NCBI GenBank assembly: GCA_949130495.1 | Contig: OX422209.1 | Span: 701,087,257-701,151,256, forward strand | Reading direction: 5' to 3' | DNA length: 64,000 bases | Source of the DNA: Sambucus nigra | Taxonomy: Eukaryota; Streptophyta; Magnoliopsida; Dipsacales; Adoxaceae | Shown: piece by piece, positions 47,690 through 59,982 of the stretch | Position numbering within the stretch: the first letter of the stretch is position 1 | How the letters are laid out: every line of letters starts with the position of its first letter | The notes under the pieces: generated by a model | Database searches by the model: none | What the model was told of the DNA's origin: nothing | The model's input: the letters and a program-made list of their open reading frames with translations, nothing else | Program-made: the position numbers and the translations under genes

Positions 47690-50458
47690 CCCGAAGTACT
47701 TTGCTTTGTTTTATGGGCATCAATATGCATGGGTGTCCTATGGAAATAAATCATGCAAAGTAATTTTTCTTTACTTCTAGTGTTGGAAGCCAAAAGCTTA
47801 CACTAGCAAACAATCATTACATTATTCAAGTGATTATATTATACAATATTTTACATGGTAAAATTGCACTATGTTATGAGCCTGCAGCTCCATGGTTCAA
47901 TTATTTATCATTATACAATGACCATTTTGGTCACCTTAATTATTTTTCATAAGACATTGTAAAGGCAAATGATATCTATCAATATATGGTGCTTATGATT
48001 CACCCTTTAATGAAGCCTTGATATATACAATATTTATAGTATATATGCAATTTTATTTTGATGAGACACTATTCTTGCCGTTAGGGAGAGGATATATCAT
48101 ATAAGAAGTACAAATTATATTTAAAGAACGGTTCATTCCTGAAGAAAGACGAGAATTATTGTGGAATTCTTCCACTTTGTCTCATATAATCCCTTGTATT
48201 GCTCAATACGAAAATAAAGTGGAAAAAAAATTATATAGCAACATCAAATGTCACATGGACTAGTTGCAAATGTGCTTGCCAAAATCATTATCCCAAAAGG
48301 ATAAAATAAATTCGGCAACAAATAAATTCTTTGCACGCCAGAGGCGTGGCAAACCTATAGGTCCCAACTACTTGACTCCCCATAAGTGGAGATTCAATAT
48401 AATCATGCCCAAATAACGCTCTAGAAGAGGTTATGTACAAAATATTCACTTTCTCTAAAATCCTAGAAGAGGTTATTATCTATAAAAACCAAAAGTCCCT
48501 CAAGTGACTATAAAGCCTTTGAAGTGGGCAAAGGTACCTAACATTAAATGAGATCTCTATGTTTCATAGATATATATATGAGAAAAGTGGGATAAACAAA
48601 GATGATCATCGATGATATAATTATAAATGTTGTAGCTACACATAAATCCAAGGGCGATGATATTACAAATCCACGTACTATGAATACATGTTGACAAAGA
48701 ATATATTGGCCAAAATGAGAACATGCGATGATGGCGTAATCCGAGTCTCTTAAGATGCGTGGTGTATTTGAACCTGTAGTAAGCCTTAAAAGACGTTAAC
48801 CCTGAAGATTATGGATGGGTGATAATAAGAAAGCGAAGTTATAATCTTGCTAAAAAGTGAACGACCTATGACATAAATTTTTTTTAAGAAATCAAATATT
48901 GATTATATGAACATTCCATCCCATTATGGCTATAATATTTTTTCAGATTCCTGACTAGCTTAGTAGTTTTTTGTAAAACATATTATACAAGTCTCGTGAA
49001 TATTATAACTGCTTATGTATACGGGACTTAGACAAAGAATGCATATGAAAATACGAGAAGGATTTTCTTTGCCAGAAGCAAAGATGAGGAGTATGTACTC
49101 AAATGCACAAAGACATTCATTGTATATCAGCAATCAAAATAGATATAGGTACAACTGTCTTAGTAAATATTTTTTTAAGGAAGGGTATGAAAATAATCAT
49201 ATATGCAAATGTGTCATTATAAAATATCCCTAATAGATGTGCTCCTGAAGAGCTCAATTGAAATAAAATCCTTAAATGGATGTGCTCCTGAAGAGCTCAA
49301 CTAAAATGAAAATATCCAAATAAGAAATTAAAAAATGAATGATCTTGGGATAACTAATTAATTTCTCGGCCTGCAGATCGAGCACAGTTTATGTTAAACT
49401 CATATCCATTAGTCAATGCTTTAGCATATATTAAGCATACAATTTTAGTGTATCCATGGTCTCCGGTATTTGGATATTAAATTATCCATATCATTCAAAA
49501 TAGTATGAAAAATATAAATTTGGTCCCAAGTACGATATGTGCATGTTATTATAGTATTTGGTCCAGAAGTACCATACATGTACTCTATTAGTATATTGAT
49601 ATACACGACACAATGCATGATACCAGATATTATAACTGAGTAAATATAATGGCAAGAAATAATTACCATTAACTTGCATAACATGGGACTAATATCAACC
49701 ATATCATATAATATTCTTATATCTAACCAAAATATCCAGTTAGTTATATAGATGCAGGTTATCTATAGGATCCTCTTAAAGAATAATCAAAGCACTTATG
49801 ACTTGCCTCAAATGACATATGGTATTGCTACTACTTATAACCGGCGCTCGTATAGATCAAACTCGAAGAGACTACAACGAGGGATATATGACTAAAATAT
49901 TTTAGTTCGTCTACATTCATGAACTTAAGAAGAGTTATGAAACACACAAACTCTAGAAGAGTTACGCTAATGAAGTTAAATAATCCAGATAAAGTGACAT
50001 GTCCATCCCTCTTCACCTAGGTCTTCTGGAAGTCGAACTTATGTATAAACGTGACATTGAAGTAACAACGGATAAAATTTATTCATCATGTTAAATCAAC
50101 ATTTCAGAATGTTGTATATGAGATTAATATGCATCGACTCAATTATTGCAGAAATATGATAATCGGGGGGAGTATCCAATCAGGGGGAGCATTTGGTCAG
50201 GAGGAGAGTCTAAGAACATGATATTTTGGACATATGCGTGTTGTACTCTTTTTCCTTTAACTAGGTTTTTCCCATTAGGTTTTTCAGTTAAGTGTTTTAA
50301 CAAGGCAACACTAAGCGTGTCCAACATCGATTCAATGATCACAAAAGTTGTACTCTTTTTCCTTCACTTTGGTTTTTTTTGCACAGGTTTTTCCTTAGTA
50401 AGGTTTTAACGAGGCAACAATCATTTAATGGTGAATATAGTGTAGATCCAAGGGGGAG
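47690..50458 (+). pseudogene. Heavily decayed Copia-type gag-pol
   Basis: No long ORF survives, but translated traces of Copia pol are scattered in order. Near 48345 AGAGGCGTGGCAAACCTATA reads RGKPIG, like the conserved basic motif between integrase and RT. Near 49750 DAGYL with a following DPLK trace resembles RNase H. The 3' end near 50165-50458 has the repeated TTTTTCC...TTAGGTTTTT and AACGAGGCAACA words typical of Copia 3' leaders, then the purine run AAGGGGGAGTA before an LTR-like end. Indels and stops throughout show this is much older than the other Copia element. Its left boundary and 5' LTR are not identified. Confidence 0.5.
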
Positions 50459-50635
50459 TATTATAAAATGCTTATTGAAAGTGGATGTCCACCTGTATTC
50501 AAGTCCAATGGTATTCCACAATTATTAAGAGTGCACTATAAATATGGGTCGTAACTCTTTAGTATTGACATATCAATTAAATGAAAGACTCACTTTATCT
50601 ATATTTCCTCTCCCTCTCTCTTTTGTTTTATAACA
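50459..50635 (+). repeat. Probable 3' LTR of the decayed Copia relic
   Basis: Begins directly after the purine tract AAGGGGGAG with TATTATAAAATG and ends TTTTATAACA. It contains AGTGGATGTCCACC and a TATAAATATGGGT promoter-like box. The length (177 bp) suits a short Copia LTR. The usual first TG reads TA here. Confidence 0.45.
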
Positions 50636-50689
50636 ACTTTCACTTTTTATATATCTCACTTTTTGTATCTCTCTCACCTTTTATACCCT

Positions 50690-51480
50690 CATAAAACATA
50701 AAAAATATTTTATATAAAATAAAAACTGTTTGTATAAATTAGTATCTTTATGAACGCATGGAAAGTAAATTGTGTAAAATAAAAAATATATAACACTTTA
50801 TTTAAAAATTATAAAAATAAAAAAACTTAAATTAACGAAGAAAAAAACTCTGAACAATACTAATAGATATTAAAAAAAATATCTAGCAAGAAAAAAAATG
50901 TTTTCACCTAAAAATACTAATAGATATTAAAACTATTTTTCACAAAAAAAACTCTGAAAAAAACTATTAGATATTAAAAAATTAATTTTTTTAAATTAAT
51001 TTTTTAATTAGATTTTTGTTTGGAAATTGTTTTTTAAAATAAATTTTTTACCAATTTGTTTTTGTGGGAAATTATTATTTTTCTTTTGGAAATCATTTTT
51101 GGTGGATAATAGTTTTTTGATTTGTTGGAATTCGTCTTTTGGTGGAAAACTATTTCTTTCTTTCTTTCTGAAATGCATTTTTTTGTTGATTTTTTTTATT
51201 GTCGTTGGAAATCATTTTTTTTGGTGAAAAATGATTTTTTTCCTGCTAGACATTATTTTTTTAATATCTATTAGTATTTTTCAGAGTTTTTTTTTTGTAT
51301 TTTTCAGTTTTTCAGATTTTTGAAATAAAGTTTTATAATTATTGTTTTTTGTTTTTTATTTTACACTTAAATAAAGGCACTATTTAGTTTCCATATGTGC
51401 ATAAAGATACTATTTTGTAAAAATAGTTTTTATTTTATATAAAATAAATTTTTATGTTTTATAAGCATTTTTTTAATTAA
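50690..51480. mobile_element. AT-rich foldback element
   Basis: ATATTTTATATAAAATAAAAACTG, AACTCTGA and ACTAATAGATATTAAAAA on the left recur inverted on the right as TTTTTAATATCTATTAGT, TCAGAGTTTTTT and CAGTTTTTATTTTATATAAA-type sequence. The arms are about 300 bp or more around a T/G-rich centre near 51060-51200. No coding capacity. Ends are approximate. Confidence 0.6.
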
Positions 51481-51902
51481 AAAACATATAAAAAAACTTT
51501 TAAAACAATTTAAATGTTTTTTTAAAACATTTATGAAAAGTTTTAAAAAATATATTTTTAAACTAAATGTTATCAAAAATAGTTTTTATAAAAAGTAAAT
51601 ATACAAAATTTTTATTATTTTTCAAATGCAATTGTTTGGAGGGAAAAAATGAACACTTTAGATTTTGTAAATGTACAAGGGTATAATTTTCATTTGGTAC
51701 AAAATGGAGTGGGGGAAGACTTGTTGGGAGTAGGAATAGCCACTCCAATAAATTAGGGAGGGGTTATTCCTACACCCCTTTTAGCTTCCCCCACACCTTT
51801 TATTTTTTCAAGACATAAATACCCCCATTTTTCGTCACCTTTTATTATTAATTACCTAATATAAAATATTACTTTGTCTCATGATAATTTATTGGAGTGA
51901 CT
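51481..51902. other. Spacer before the CACTA element
   Basis: A/T homopolymer-rich sequence, then a small imperfect inverted repeat around GGAATAGCCACTCC and GGGGTTATTCCTACACCCC (51690-51780). No gene seen. Confidence 0.45.
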
Positions 51903-52350
51903 CAGTACACCAAACTGGGCGATTGGTCACAGACTTTATCCCTGACCAGGAGGTGTGGGTCACGAATTTGGTCTGTGACCAAATCAGGCGTGACCAATTT
52001 CTGTGGCCATGGCCCAAACTGCCCACAGACTGGTCATGGACTTATCATAGTCACGGATCTCGTCACAACCTATAGCCCTGACCACATTCACAAACTTGGT
52101 AACGGCCCAAACCAGTGACCATCACCGGATTAAGAAAGCATGTCGTCACGGCCCATAGCCGTGACTATGTTCCGTGTACAATCGAACATGGTCACGGCTT
52201 TAAGACACGACTATTACTCTTACGATTTTATGTTCATCATGGTTGTGGACCGTGACTATGTTTACTGCAGATATCAAGTTGGTTATGACTTTTGACCGTG
52301 ACTATATTTTCTGTAGATATCAACTTAGTCATGGCTTTGGGCTGTGACGA
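51903..52350. repeat. CACTA left subterminal repeat array
   Basis: Repeated words GGTCACAGAC, GTCACGGCCCATAGCCGTGAC, GGTCACGGCTTTAAGAC and TGACCGTGACTAT occur in direct and inverted orientation. Confidence 0.8.
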
Positions 52351-52389
52351 AGTGTAATAATAATAATAAAAAATCCTCGAATCAGGAGG

Positions 52390-53490
52390 ATAATTGATCA
52401 GTTTCTATAAGTGCTCCTTGATTGACCTCACGGGGGTCCCGTGCTCTCAAATTGGGGGTCTCGTGACCACGTGGTCACGAGACCCGTGTAGGCGTTCTGA
52501 AATCTGGGCCATGCTCTCAAACCGGAGGTCCCGTGACCTCACAGTTAATTCGTATTGGCTACGTTGGTCCCGAGTGAGGTGTTGGCGCCGCACAGGGCCG
52601 TTTGGGGGGCACCAACTGCACGTTTTCAAGCCTAAGTGTGGATATTTTCTGTTTTAGGTCGTGCTCTCAAACCAAGGGCCCCGTGACCACGCGGTCGGTT
52701 CCTACGAGTTACATTGGCCCCACCTAGGTGTTGACATCGCCTATGAGGCCGTTTGTGGGGCGTTGGTGGTTTCTCCACCCTGACGGCACATTTTCAATCC
52801 TAAGTGTGGATATTCTCTGTTTTAGGTCTTGCTCTCAAACCGAGGGTCCCGTGACCACGTCGTCGGCTCGTGCGGGCTATATTGGACCCGTGTGAGGTGT
52901 TGCCCCTGCTCAAGGGCCGAGGGGGTGCGAAGCGGTTTCGCACCCCAATGGCACGTTTTCTAGCCTAAGTGTGGATATTTTCTGTTTTGGGTCGTGCTCT
53001 CAAACTGAGGGTCCCATAACTACGCGGTCAGATTCTACGAGTTATATTGGCCCAAACCTAAGTGTTGGCACCGCCCACGAGGCTGTTTGGGGGGTGTTGC
53101 AGGGTTTCTCCCCCCCTGACGGAACATTTTTAAGCCTAAGTGTGGATATTCTCTGTTTTGGGTTGTGCTCTCAAACCGAGGATCCCGTGACCACGCGATC
53201 GGCTCGTGCAGGCTACATTGGACCCGTGCGAGGTGTTGGATCCACTAACGGGCCGGGGGCGCTAAGGGGTTTTGCACCCCAACAACACGTTTTCAAGCCA
53301 AAGTGTGGATATTCTCTATTTTTTACCATGCTCTGAAATTCGGGGTCCCGTGACCACACGGTCAGTTTCTACGAGTTACATTGGTCCTGTGCAAGGTGTT
53401 GGCACCGCTCACGGGGCCGTTTGGGAGGGGGGTGTTAAGGGGTTTCGCCCCTCGACGACACATTTTCAAGCCTAAGTGTGGATATTTTAT
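52390..53490. repeat. Tandem array of ~168 bp units inside the CACTA element
   Basis: About six and a half units. The word AAGTGTGGATAT recurs at about 52634, 52802, 52967, 53138, 53301 and 53474, a spacing of 163-173 bp. Each unit also contains GTGCTCTCAAACCGAGG, CCCGTGACCACGCGGTC, TACATTGGCCC and GCACGTTTTCAAGCC. Units are diverged by substitutions and small indels. The array is GC-richer than its surroundings and carries GTGACCAC words like those of the subterminal regions. Confidence 0.9.
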
Positions 53491-53554
53491 GCATCCACTT
53501 CTGTAGTCATACCCTTTGGTGCATGCACAACAATAGAACAATTGCCATCGTTTT

Positions 53555-54001
53555 CTAGTTGGGGGAAAATGAAAATTGTTTGCTGAGTTGCTCGTAGATG
53601 TCATCTTTAAAAGCTTTATCTACGAGGTTCCAATTGTCACCTCCTCCCACTCCCACATTCATTTTTTCCAATGAAAAACACTGGTCTTTAAACTGTTGAA
53701 CGTGATTCTTATCCCCCGTGGGGTTATTTCCCGATAAGGAGAACCCAATGAGCTTCTTCTCAACTGACCTAACAGTTTCAGGAACGTTGGGCGTATCTTT
53801 TGGATTAGTGGGAGTACCTTGCCTCCCGTAACTCGGAGTAAGGAGGTGAACAGTTTGTGGAGTAGGGGAGTGAACATAATTTTGATTAAAGGAGTGAACA
53901 GTTTGTGGAGTTGAGTATTTCTCACCAATTGGTGATGAGAATTCTCCTTTTGGTTGTGTCATGTTATTGGTTGGAGCGTTGCTTCCATTACCACCCGACA
54001 T
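53555..54001 (-). CDS. Unidentified 148-residue ORF within the CACTA element
   Basis: ATG at 53999-54001 on the minus strand, with TAG at 53555-53557. The N-terminal part is Asn/Thr/Pro/Ser-rich with a repeated STPQTVHS / TPQTVHLL motif (about residues 29-55), so it is likely unstructured. The C-terminal third (about 95-148) is more ordered, with NHVQQFKDQCFSLEK and DNWNLVDKAFKDDIYEQLS, suggesting a small helical domain. I do not recognise the family. It may be an exon of a CACTA TnpA-like protein or a captured gene fragment. An overlapping frame continues past the stop, so a frameshift or splice junction near 53560 is possible. Confidence 0.4.
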   Translation of the reverse strand: MSGGNGSNAPTNNMTQPKGEFSSPIGEKYSTPQTVHSFNQNYVHSPTPQTVHLLTPSYGRQGTPTNPKDTPNVPETVRSVEKKLIGFSLSGNNPTGDKNHVQQFKDQCFSLEKMNVGVGGGDNWNLVDKAFKDDIYEQLSKQFSFSPN

Positions 54002-54439
54002 TATCTACAAAAATAGTAAAAGTTAAATGTGTATCTATAATAATAGATGCATAATTTCAAAGTTCAATATGAAAACATAACTAACAAAATAATTTTTTCC
54101 CATATATTATAATCTACCTATTCATGGTAAGACTTTAACAAAAGTTCATTGTGTCTGATCTCCATCCATTATGTATTTGTTTTTAAAAACCTATGGATTT
54201 TTGCTTATGGCCAATTAGAAGGAAGCATGTCTATAATGGATATATAGATGTCAGTAACATGAACTCGAAATTCCATCCTCTTCAGCCTATTGGCAAGATT
54301 GAGTTTGACATGCATATATCGTTAGACATCAAAGTCTTCGTCAATGCTCTTTGTACACAATTTTATCCATAATGGGTGATTTTTTTCTGCCTTCTCTAAC
54401 AGCTTAATCAAGGTCAGTGATCTATCTGGATTATGTACG

Positions 54440-54480
<41 letters not shown>
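54440..54480. repeat. (AT)n microsatellite
   Basis: About 38 bp of AT dinucleotide in the CACTA interior. Confidence 0.95.
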
Positions 54481-54482
<2 letters not shown>

Positions 54483-55004
54483 ACAACTTCATCCCAACAT
54501 TATGGCAGGGAAAATAAAATACGATCGAACTAGTAGTCTTCCTGGAGATAAACTCCACGGTTTACAAGGTAGTTAAATTGTTCGACCTTCCTATTCCCAT
54601 ACCAATAAATCGAAGTACCCACTTTATGAGGCTCATTAATGAAGGATGTACGTGTGCTGTCCAATTGCAACCTTTCCCACTTTTATTGCAATTTATTAGC
54701 ACCGTGGCTCATTTTGCCTGAGAAAAATGAATGAGGGCATGGTTATAATTCCTATAAATAATGTTTCTGATTAATCATTAATGAGTTATTATGTACGAGG
54801 GCATGATTATGATTCCTATAAAATTATAGAGCTAATGAATCATCAATCGTTAATTTATTAGGTTTTGAATACCTACTTTTGTCATTTAAGCCAACACTCC
54901 ATAAAATCAACCCTAAAATTAACCTCTACAAACATTACCCTTACAATTAATAGATTATGCATTTTTGGGACTTAAATTTGATGGTGATATATATTTTTAT
55001 ATTA

Positions 55005-55240
55005 CAGCCCCAAACTTAAACGAACAATATCCATCAAATTAAACTTTGGCCTAGTTTGAAACTTAAACCAACAATATCCATTCTCAAACCAACAATATCC
55101 TTTAAATTAAAATGTGCCCTAGTTTGAAACTTAAACCAACAATATCCATTAAATAAAAATTTTCCCTACTTTGAAACATAAACCAATAATATCCATTAAA
55201 TTAAAATTTGACCTAGTTTGAAACTTAAACCAACATTAGT
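55005..55240. repeat. Short tandem repeats, about 45-65 bp units
   Basis: CCTAGTTTGAAACTTAAACC, AACAATATCCATTAAATTAA and close variants repeat about four times. Confidence 0.8.
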
Positions 55241-55249
55241 CATAGTTTT

Positions 55250-55520
55250 CTCTATAATACACACACAGATACACATCTACTGTATACACAATACAGAATA
55301 CAGAACTACACATATACACAATACAGAATACATAGCTACATACATATACATAACACACATAATGACATTGTATAGACAACTATGTACATATACATAATAC
55401 ACAGGTGTATACACACACACACATACACATACATATACACACATGTATTTACACACACACACACACATAATCACTGTATACACACACAGAGAAATATGCA
55501 CACACATATTTACAGTATAA
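55250..55520. repeat. (CA)n/(TACACA)n simple-sequence tract
   Basis: Degenerate ACACAT and ACACAC repeats. The Val/Cys/Tyr-rich and His/Thr-rich ORFs on the two strands are translations of this repeat. Confidence 0.9.
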
Positions 55521-55664
55521 AGTATTTATCTTTGAGATTGAGATTGAGAGAGAGATTGAGATTCAGAGAAGGTATACCGCCGAAATCGTCGGAGAGAGAG
55601 AGATGGAAAAATAAGGGTTTAGAAGTTTTCGAGGGAAATGAAAAAATATTCTTCATTTTTTAAG

Positions 55665-56086
55665 TATAAAGATCTAAGCCATGACCATATGACGTGACCC
55701 CTTTATTTTTTACACGTCAGCGTGGAAATAAGGATATGGTCACGGCCCAAAGTCGTGACCACAAAACTCATATGGTCACGGACTTAAGTCGTGACCATAT
55801 CCCTATGTAATGAGCATTGTGGTCATGGCAAACAACCGCGATTCCTTCCCAGACCAAAATTGGAAGGAAACATGGCGCTATAATGGTCACGACTGGGTAA
55901 GGGTCTAAAGCCGTGATCAAATGGAGTCAGGGTCTAGAGCTGCGACCACACATATGATGACCCATGACCACATAAAGTCATGGATGCCCATTTTGACTGT
56001 GGTCACGGTTTTAAATCGTGACCAGCTGGTCGCGGCTTCCAGCCATGATCCCTTCTACGTGACCATTTTTGGTATTTGGTGTAGTG
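55665..56086. repeat. CACTA right subterminal repeat array and terminus
   Basis: Repeated GGTCACGGCCCAAAGTCGTGAC, GGTCACGACT, TCGTGACCAGCTGGTCGCGG and related words, ending in TTTGGTGTAGTG. Confidence 0.82.
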
Positions 56087-56595
56087 GCTATTTCCAAAAG
56101 TTCTTAGCTCTTCATTCTTCAAGCTCCAAAAAATGCTCGTAGAAATTGGTCAGAAATTTGATTTATGATGAAATTTGGAAAAACAGGTTTTTCCCTTACT
56201 AGCCCAGATTTATTTTGTGTGTTATTGTGTACCAATTGGTGGAGATTGATCCACTATATATAGGGTGGAAGGAGATCTAAAATTCCCTTTAAATTCATCA
56301 TTTAAAATCCACTAAACAATAAGTCTAAGTGAGACACATAATCTCTTATGGATGTGGATTCGTACCAACAACATTGTTCAATCACGACACGTCATATTAG
56401 CGAGTCGCAATCAACATAGAAAATCAAGTGTCAGCACATGACTCCCTTTCTAACCCACCTAATAATATATATTATTGAGTGTGTGTAACCCACTTGTTAA
56501 AAAAACAGTCGCATGCAAGAATCTCATCCCCCACACCCCAACACAATACCCATTATCCCCCATTTGTGTCCTCCACCCTCAGCGTTTCCATATCT
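56087..56595. other. Spacer between the CACTA element and duplicon B
   Basis: No recognisable coding region. Sequence becomes similar to copy A from about 56590. Confidence 0.5.
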
Positions 56596-57861
56596 TTAAC
56601 CCAAATCTCACACGCTACATACAAAAAGAGGACTGGATTAAAGTTTGGCACACAGTTTTCAGCTCATTTTTAGTGTAATTTTAAGAATAGTATAGTATTA
56701 ACTTTTTTTTAATTCTTCTTATATATTTTTTTAGTGAGTTGATTGTGCGGCATAAATAATTTTGTGAGAGTCAAATAGGGAGTTTGAATGCAAAGTTTTC
56801 ATGTAGAGAAAATTTAGTTTTCTTCTTTTATTTAGGTTGTAAATTCATATTTTGTTTATGAGGAGTAAGTTTGCAACCGTTTAGGACTTTATATAAAATG
56901 TAAGGAGACTTAGTTTAATTTTTTTTTTATCTCCATTCCTATATGTTGAGATGCCTCAAATGGAAATATTATTACATTTTATGTGTATTAGTACCCAAGT
57001 GAAAGGCTATTTACCTCAGTCAAGGAGTGAATTGAAATCTTTAGCTTAATTATTTTTATTTTTTTAATATATTTATTATGTCCATTTAATTATTAACATT
57101 GAAATTTAACGATTTATATTTACGTCTCAAGAGAGGGTGAATTATTTTCGAGAGAAAAAAGTAGATTCGACTTATGATATTTATTTATCAATTAAACTAG
57201 AGATACATAATTTTAAATAATATTGTAATTTAATTTCTCAACTCTAAAACCTAATTTTTAATAGTTAAAATACTTTTAGTAGATTTTCCCTAGCGGATGA
57301 TTTATTAGAAAATGTTTAAATATAATTTTTATAGAGTTTGTGAAATTTTAACATTAATCTTCTGAAAAGACTATCTTTAAATTCACATTTGCAACAAGAG
57401 TTGATTTGTGAATTTAAATATGTCTTGGGGTATTTGAAATATATAAACTAATTAATAAAAATGAAAAGGCTAAGTGTAAGTCTTTGTTACACCTCACATC
57501 TCTATCACTTTATCATTTAATTTATTTATTAGTGTAGTTTAAAATTTAATTCAGCATTAGTTAATAAAACATCCCCTGAAAATTATTTTAAAAATTATAC
57601 TCCTGATTTTATTTTTTTCATATTAAGGACTTGAATTAATATCCTTACTTGCCACTATCTATATTTTTAGTGTATTTTGTAGGTTCGAAAACTTTTGATT
57701 GAGAAGAAAATTTACTACAATGATATAACATCAAAAATCCTTTCATCAGTAGTTTCTGCTCAAATAAATTTTTCTATACATTTTCCCGAGGCATTATCTA
57801 TTATATAACAATCATTAAGAAGTTACTTCATTTTTCAATTTCAAATATTTTATACAGGAGT

Positions 57862-58255
57862 GATTCTGAGCATGTGTCTGTGAAAAGTGCATGGGAAAGT
57901 ATTCGGTCTAGGGGTCCTGAAGTTGAGTGGCACAGGGTCGTTTGGCACAAGAAAGCGATTCCGCCTCATGCAATTATTCTGTGGCTAGCTGTTCGCAACA
58001 GACTTAATACTCAGGAGAAATTTTGTGTTCATGGTATCATTTCGGAGGTTAGTGAATCCATCCGGAGCCTGTTCCGTCAAGTTCAAGGGTCCTCGCTCGG
58101 GACGTAGAGGAGCAAAGTGGAAGGATGAGGGATCTCGCCTTTGACCTTCACAGCTCCGAAAGAAGAGGAAATCGAACCGGGTTTATTGCAGGATCATCCA
58201 GGTCTGGTTTGAAGCTCATATAGCACCTTGCTTGAAGATTGATTGATTGATTGAG
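57862..58255 (+). pseudogene. LINE fragment with RT zinc-binding (zf-RVT) region
   Basis: An open frame from about 57862 to 58107 reads VSVKSAWESIRSRGPEVEW, then VVWHKKAIPPHAIILWLAVRNRL and a truncated tail. This matches the zinc-binding domain that follows the reverse transcriptase of plant non-LTR retrotransposons, where the SVKSAW and W...IP.HA...WLA...RL pattern is typical. Upstream RT is absent. It lies inside duplicon B. Copy A keeps only the edges (GAGCACGTGTCA then GTGGGTGATCGC near 2233-2258), so the middle was probably deleted there. Confidence 0.7.
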
Positions 58256-59804
58256 ATAGTGGATGATCGCACATGTTCCTGTTAGTCTATTTGTTATTAC
58301 TTATATGTTGATGACTCATTTTTTTATTTCAATATACATAAAATGGGTTTATTCTATAATTTTTCATGGAACCTTATTTTTTTTATTAATTTAAGGGCCG
58401 ATCCGGATTTTACGATATTGAAATAGTTTAAGAAGATCCGAAATCTCAGATAATAGCCATTTCCTTTAAAAAAATGATAGTATCGCACGAGTCTGAAACC
58501 TAATGCATATCAAATTTTAATGGGCAAAAGATTTGTATCCTTTTGGTTTTCAAACTTTAAACATCATGCGATATGATAAATAAAAATGGAAAAATCAGCG
58601 GCAGATCTCGCCTTTGAATATTGTTGTGCATGTAATTGAGAACAAAAACAAAACAGTTCCAAATGGTGAACGTTAAGTGAATTGACTGCTCTTGCCTTTG
58701 AATGGACTGTATATATCAGACACCATTTATTTAGCAGACACCAAAGGGTGCTTGCTCGTTAGAGTTTAGTGTTCAAATTATCAAGAAATTCCCAACATAA
58801 TCTATTGCTAAAAACTTCTAAAGAAAAATCGGGTCAATTTACAATTAGATTCTTTGACAATAATTTTTAAATATTTAAGAATAATTTATAATTAGGTCCA
58901 CTTATCATGTCACTATCGTAAATTTCTATAAGAAGAGATACTATACAGTGGATCTAAGAATTAAAATTTATTTGTGAAAAAGCTAAGAGTACTTTTTCAA
59001 AAAAATATTAGTAAACGCATATCAAAAGTCAATGACCACAAACAATAATTTTGAATTGCACAAGGGAAAAAGCTAGTAACTGCAGTATTTACTATAGAAG
59101 AATTTACAAGTGTAATATTCAAAACAAATTATGATATATGATAATTATAAATATATGGGAGAGATATATGTAATTAACCCTAAATTATACCATTTTGATA
59201 AACCAATATTTCTTCACAGTCAATTCAAAGGCTGGGCATCATAAATTAGTTTTACATTCATCTCAAATTAAGAATTCATTTTTCGAATTTTGGAATGGTA
59301 AATAAGTCTTGTTCTTGAATACTCAACAGCCATTATTGACTGTTAATTTAACAGAGAGTGGATATTACATGTACGCTGTCTATCGATCTTCCATCTAACC
59401 ACATAATTTTACTCAAAAGCCTATTTAGCAAAAATGTCATAAATATATCATTTTTTTTTAGCATACTATGAAGTGTTCGGGCCAGTTTACGTGGGCTTCG
59501 ATTAATCTCCATTCGCGGTTCGTGATTTTTGCTGGTCAAGCATTATTTTGACAGTGCGAGTAATCGAACTAGGAACCAAACCCAATCCGCTTTCAAATTT
59601 AAGGTAATAACAAACACACAAAAAATTCAACATTATAAACCTGTTGATGGCACCAAATTTCTGTGTGTATCATACTTTACCTAAATCTATTTGAATGGAG
59701 CAGCAGATGACGCATTCAGACATAAGAACCCAACCACCTACTTCCCTCACCATATCTATGGGATAAAGTACACTTTGCTGGAAGACTTCTTCAAATATTT
59801 CCTT

Positions 59805-59810
59805 GGTCAA
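59805..59810 (-). promoter_or_regulatory. W-box upstream of PIPL gene 2
   Basis: TTGACC on the minus strand, conserved with copy A at 3870-3875 and in the same relation to the gene. Confidence 0.4.
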
Positions 59811-59895
59811 CACGTATACCTGTATATGCCATAATTCATATACGACCAACTTCATTCAAAGCGCTTAGACCAGTCCAACAACAAATCTCACTCAC

Positions 59896-59903
59896 CTATA
59901 AGT
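59896..59903 (+). promoter_or_regulatory. Putative TATA box of PIPL gene 2
   Basis: CTATAAGT, 80-87 bp upstream of the ATG, identical to copy A. Confidence 0.45.
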
Positions 59904-59982
59904 ACTTCAACCCAATTCACAGTTTTATCACACATTTTAAAACCCTAGACGAACACCTTAAAGAAAACACGACCATTTAACG

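Larger units (their letters stand above)
51903..56086. mobile_element. CACTA (En/Spm-like) transposon, about 4.2 kb
   Basis: The right end, read in reverse complement, starts CACTACACCAAATACC. The left end reads CAGTACACCAAACTGG, one substitution from the CACTA terminus. Both ends carry dense subterminal repeats built on GGTCACGGC and GTGACC in both orientations (51903-52350 and 55665-56086), typical of transposase-binding arrays. The 3 bp flanks are ACT and GCT, an imperfect target duplication. No full transposase is present; the interior holds a tandem array, one 148-residue ORF and simple repeats, so the element is non-autonomous. Confidence 0.8.

Noticed and set aside
49445..49702. Minus-strand ORFs within the old Copia relic
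   Set aside because: Residual plus-strand Copia traces surround them; the frames are AT-driven and unlike any known protein.
51690..51830. Small imperfect inverted repeat considered as a Stowaway or Tourist MITE
   Set aside because: Ends do not match the known terminal sequences and no TA or TAA duplication can be assigned.
55277..55663. Val/Cys/Tyr-rich and His/Thr-rich ORFs
   Set aside because: Translations of the (CA)n/(TACACA)n tract within the CACTA element.
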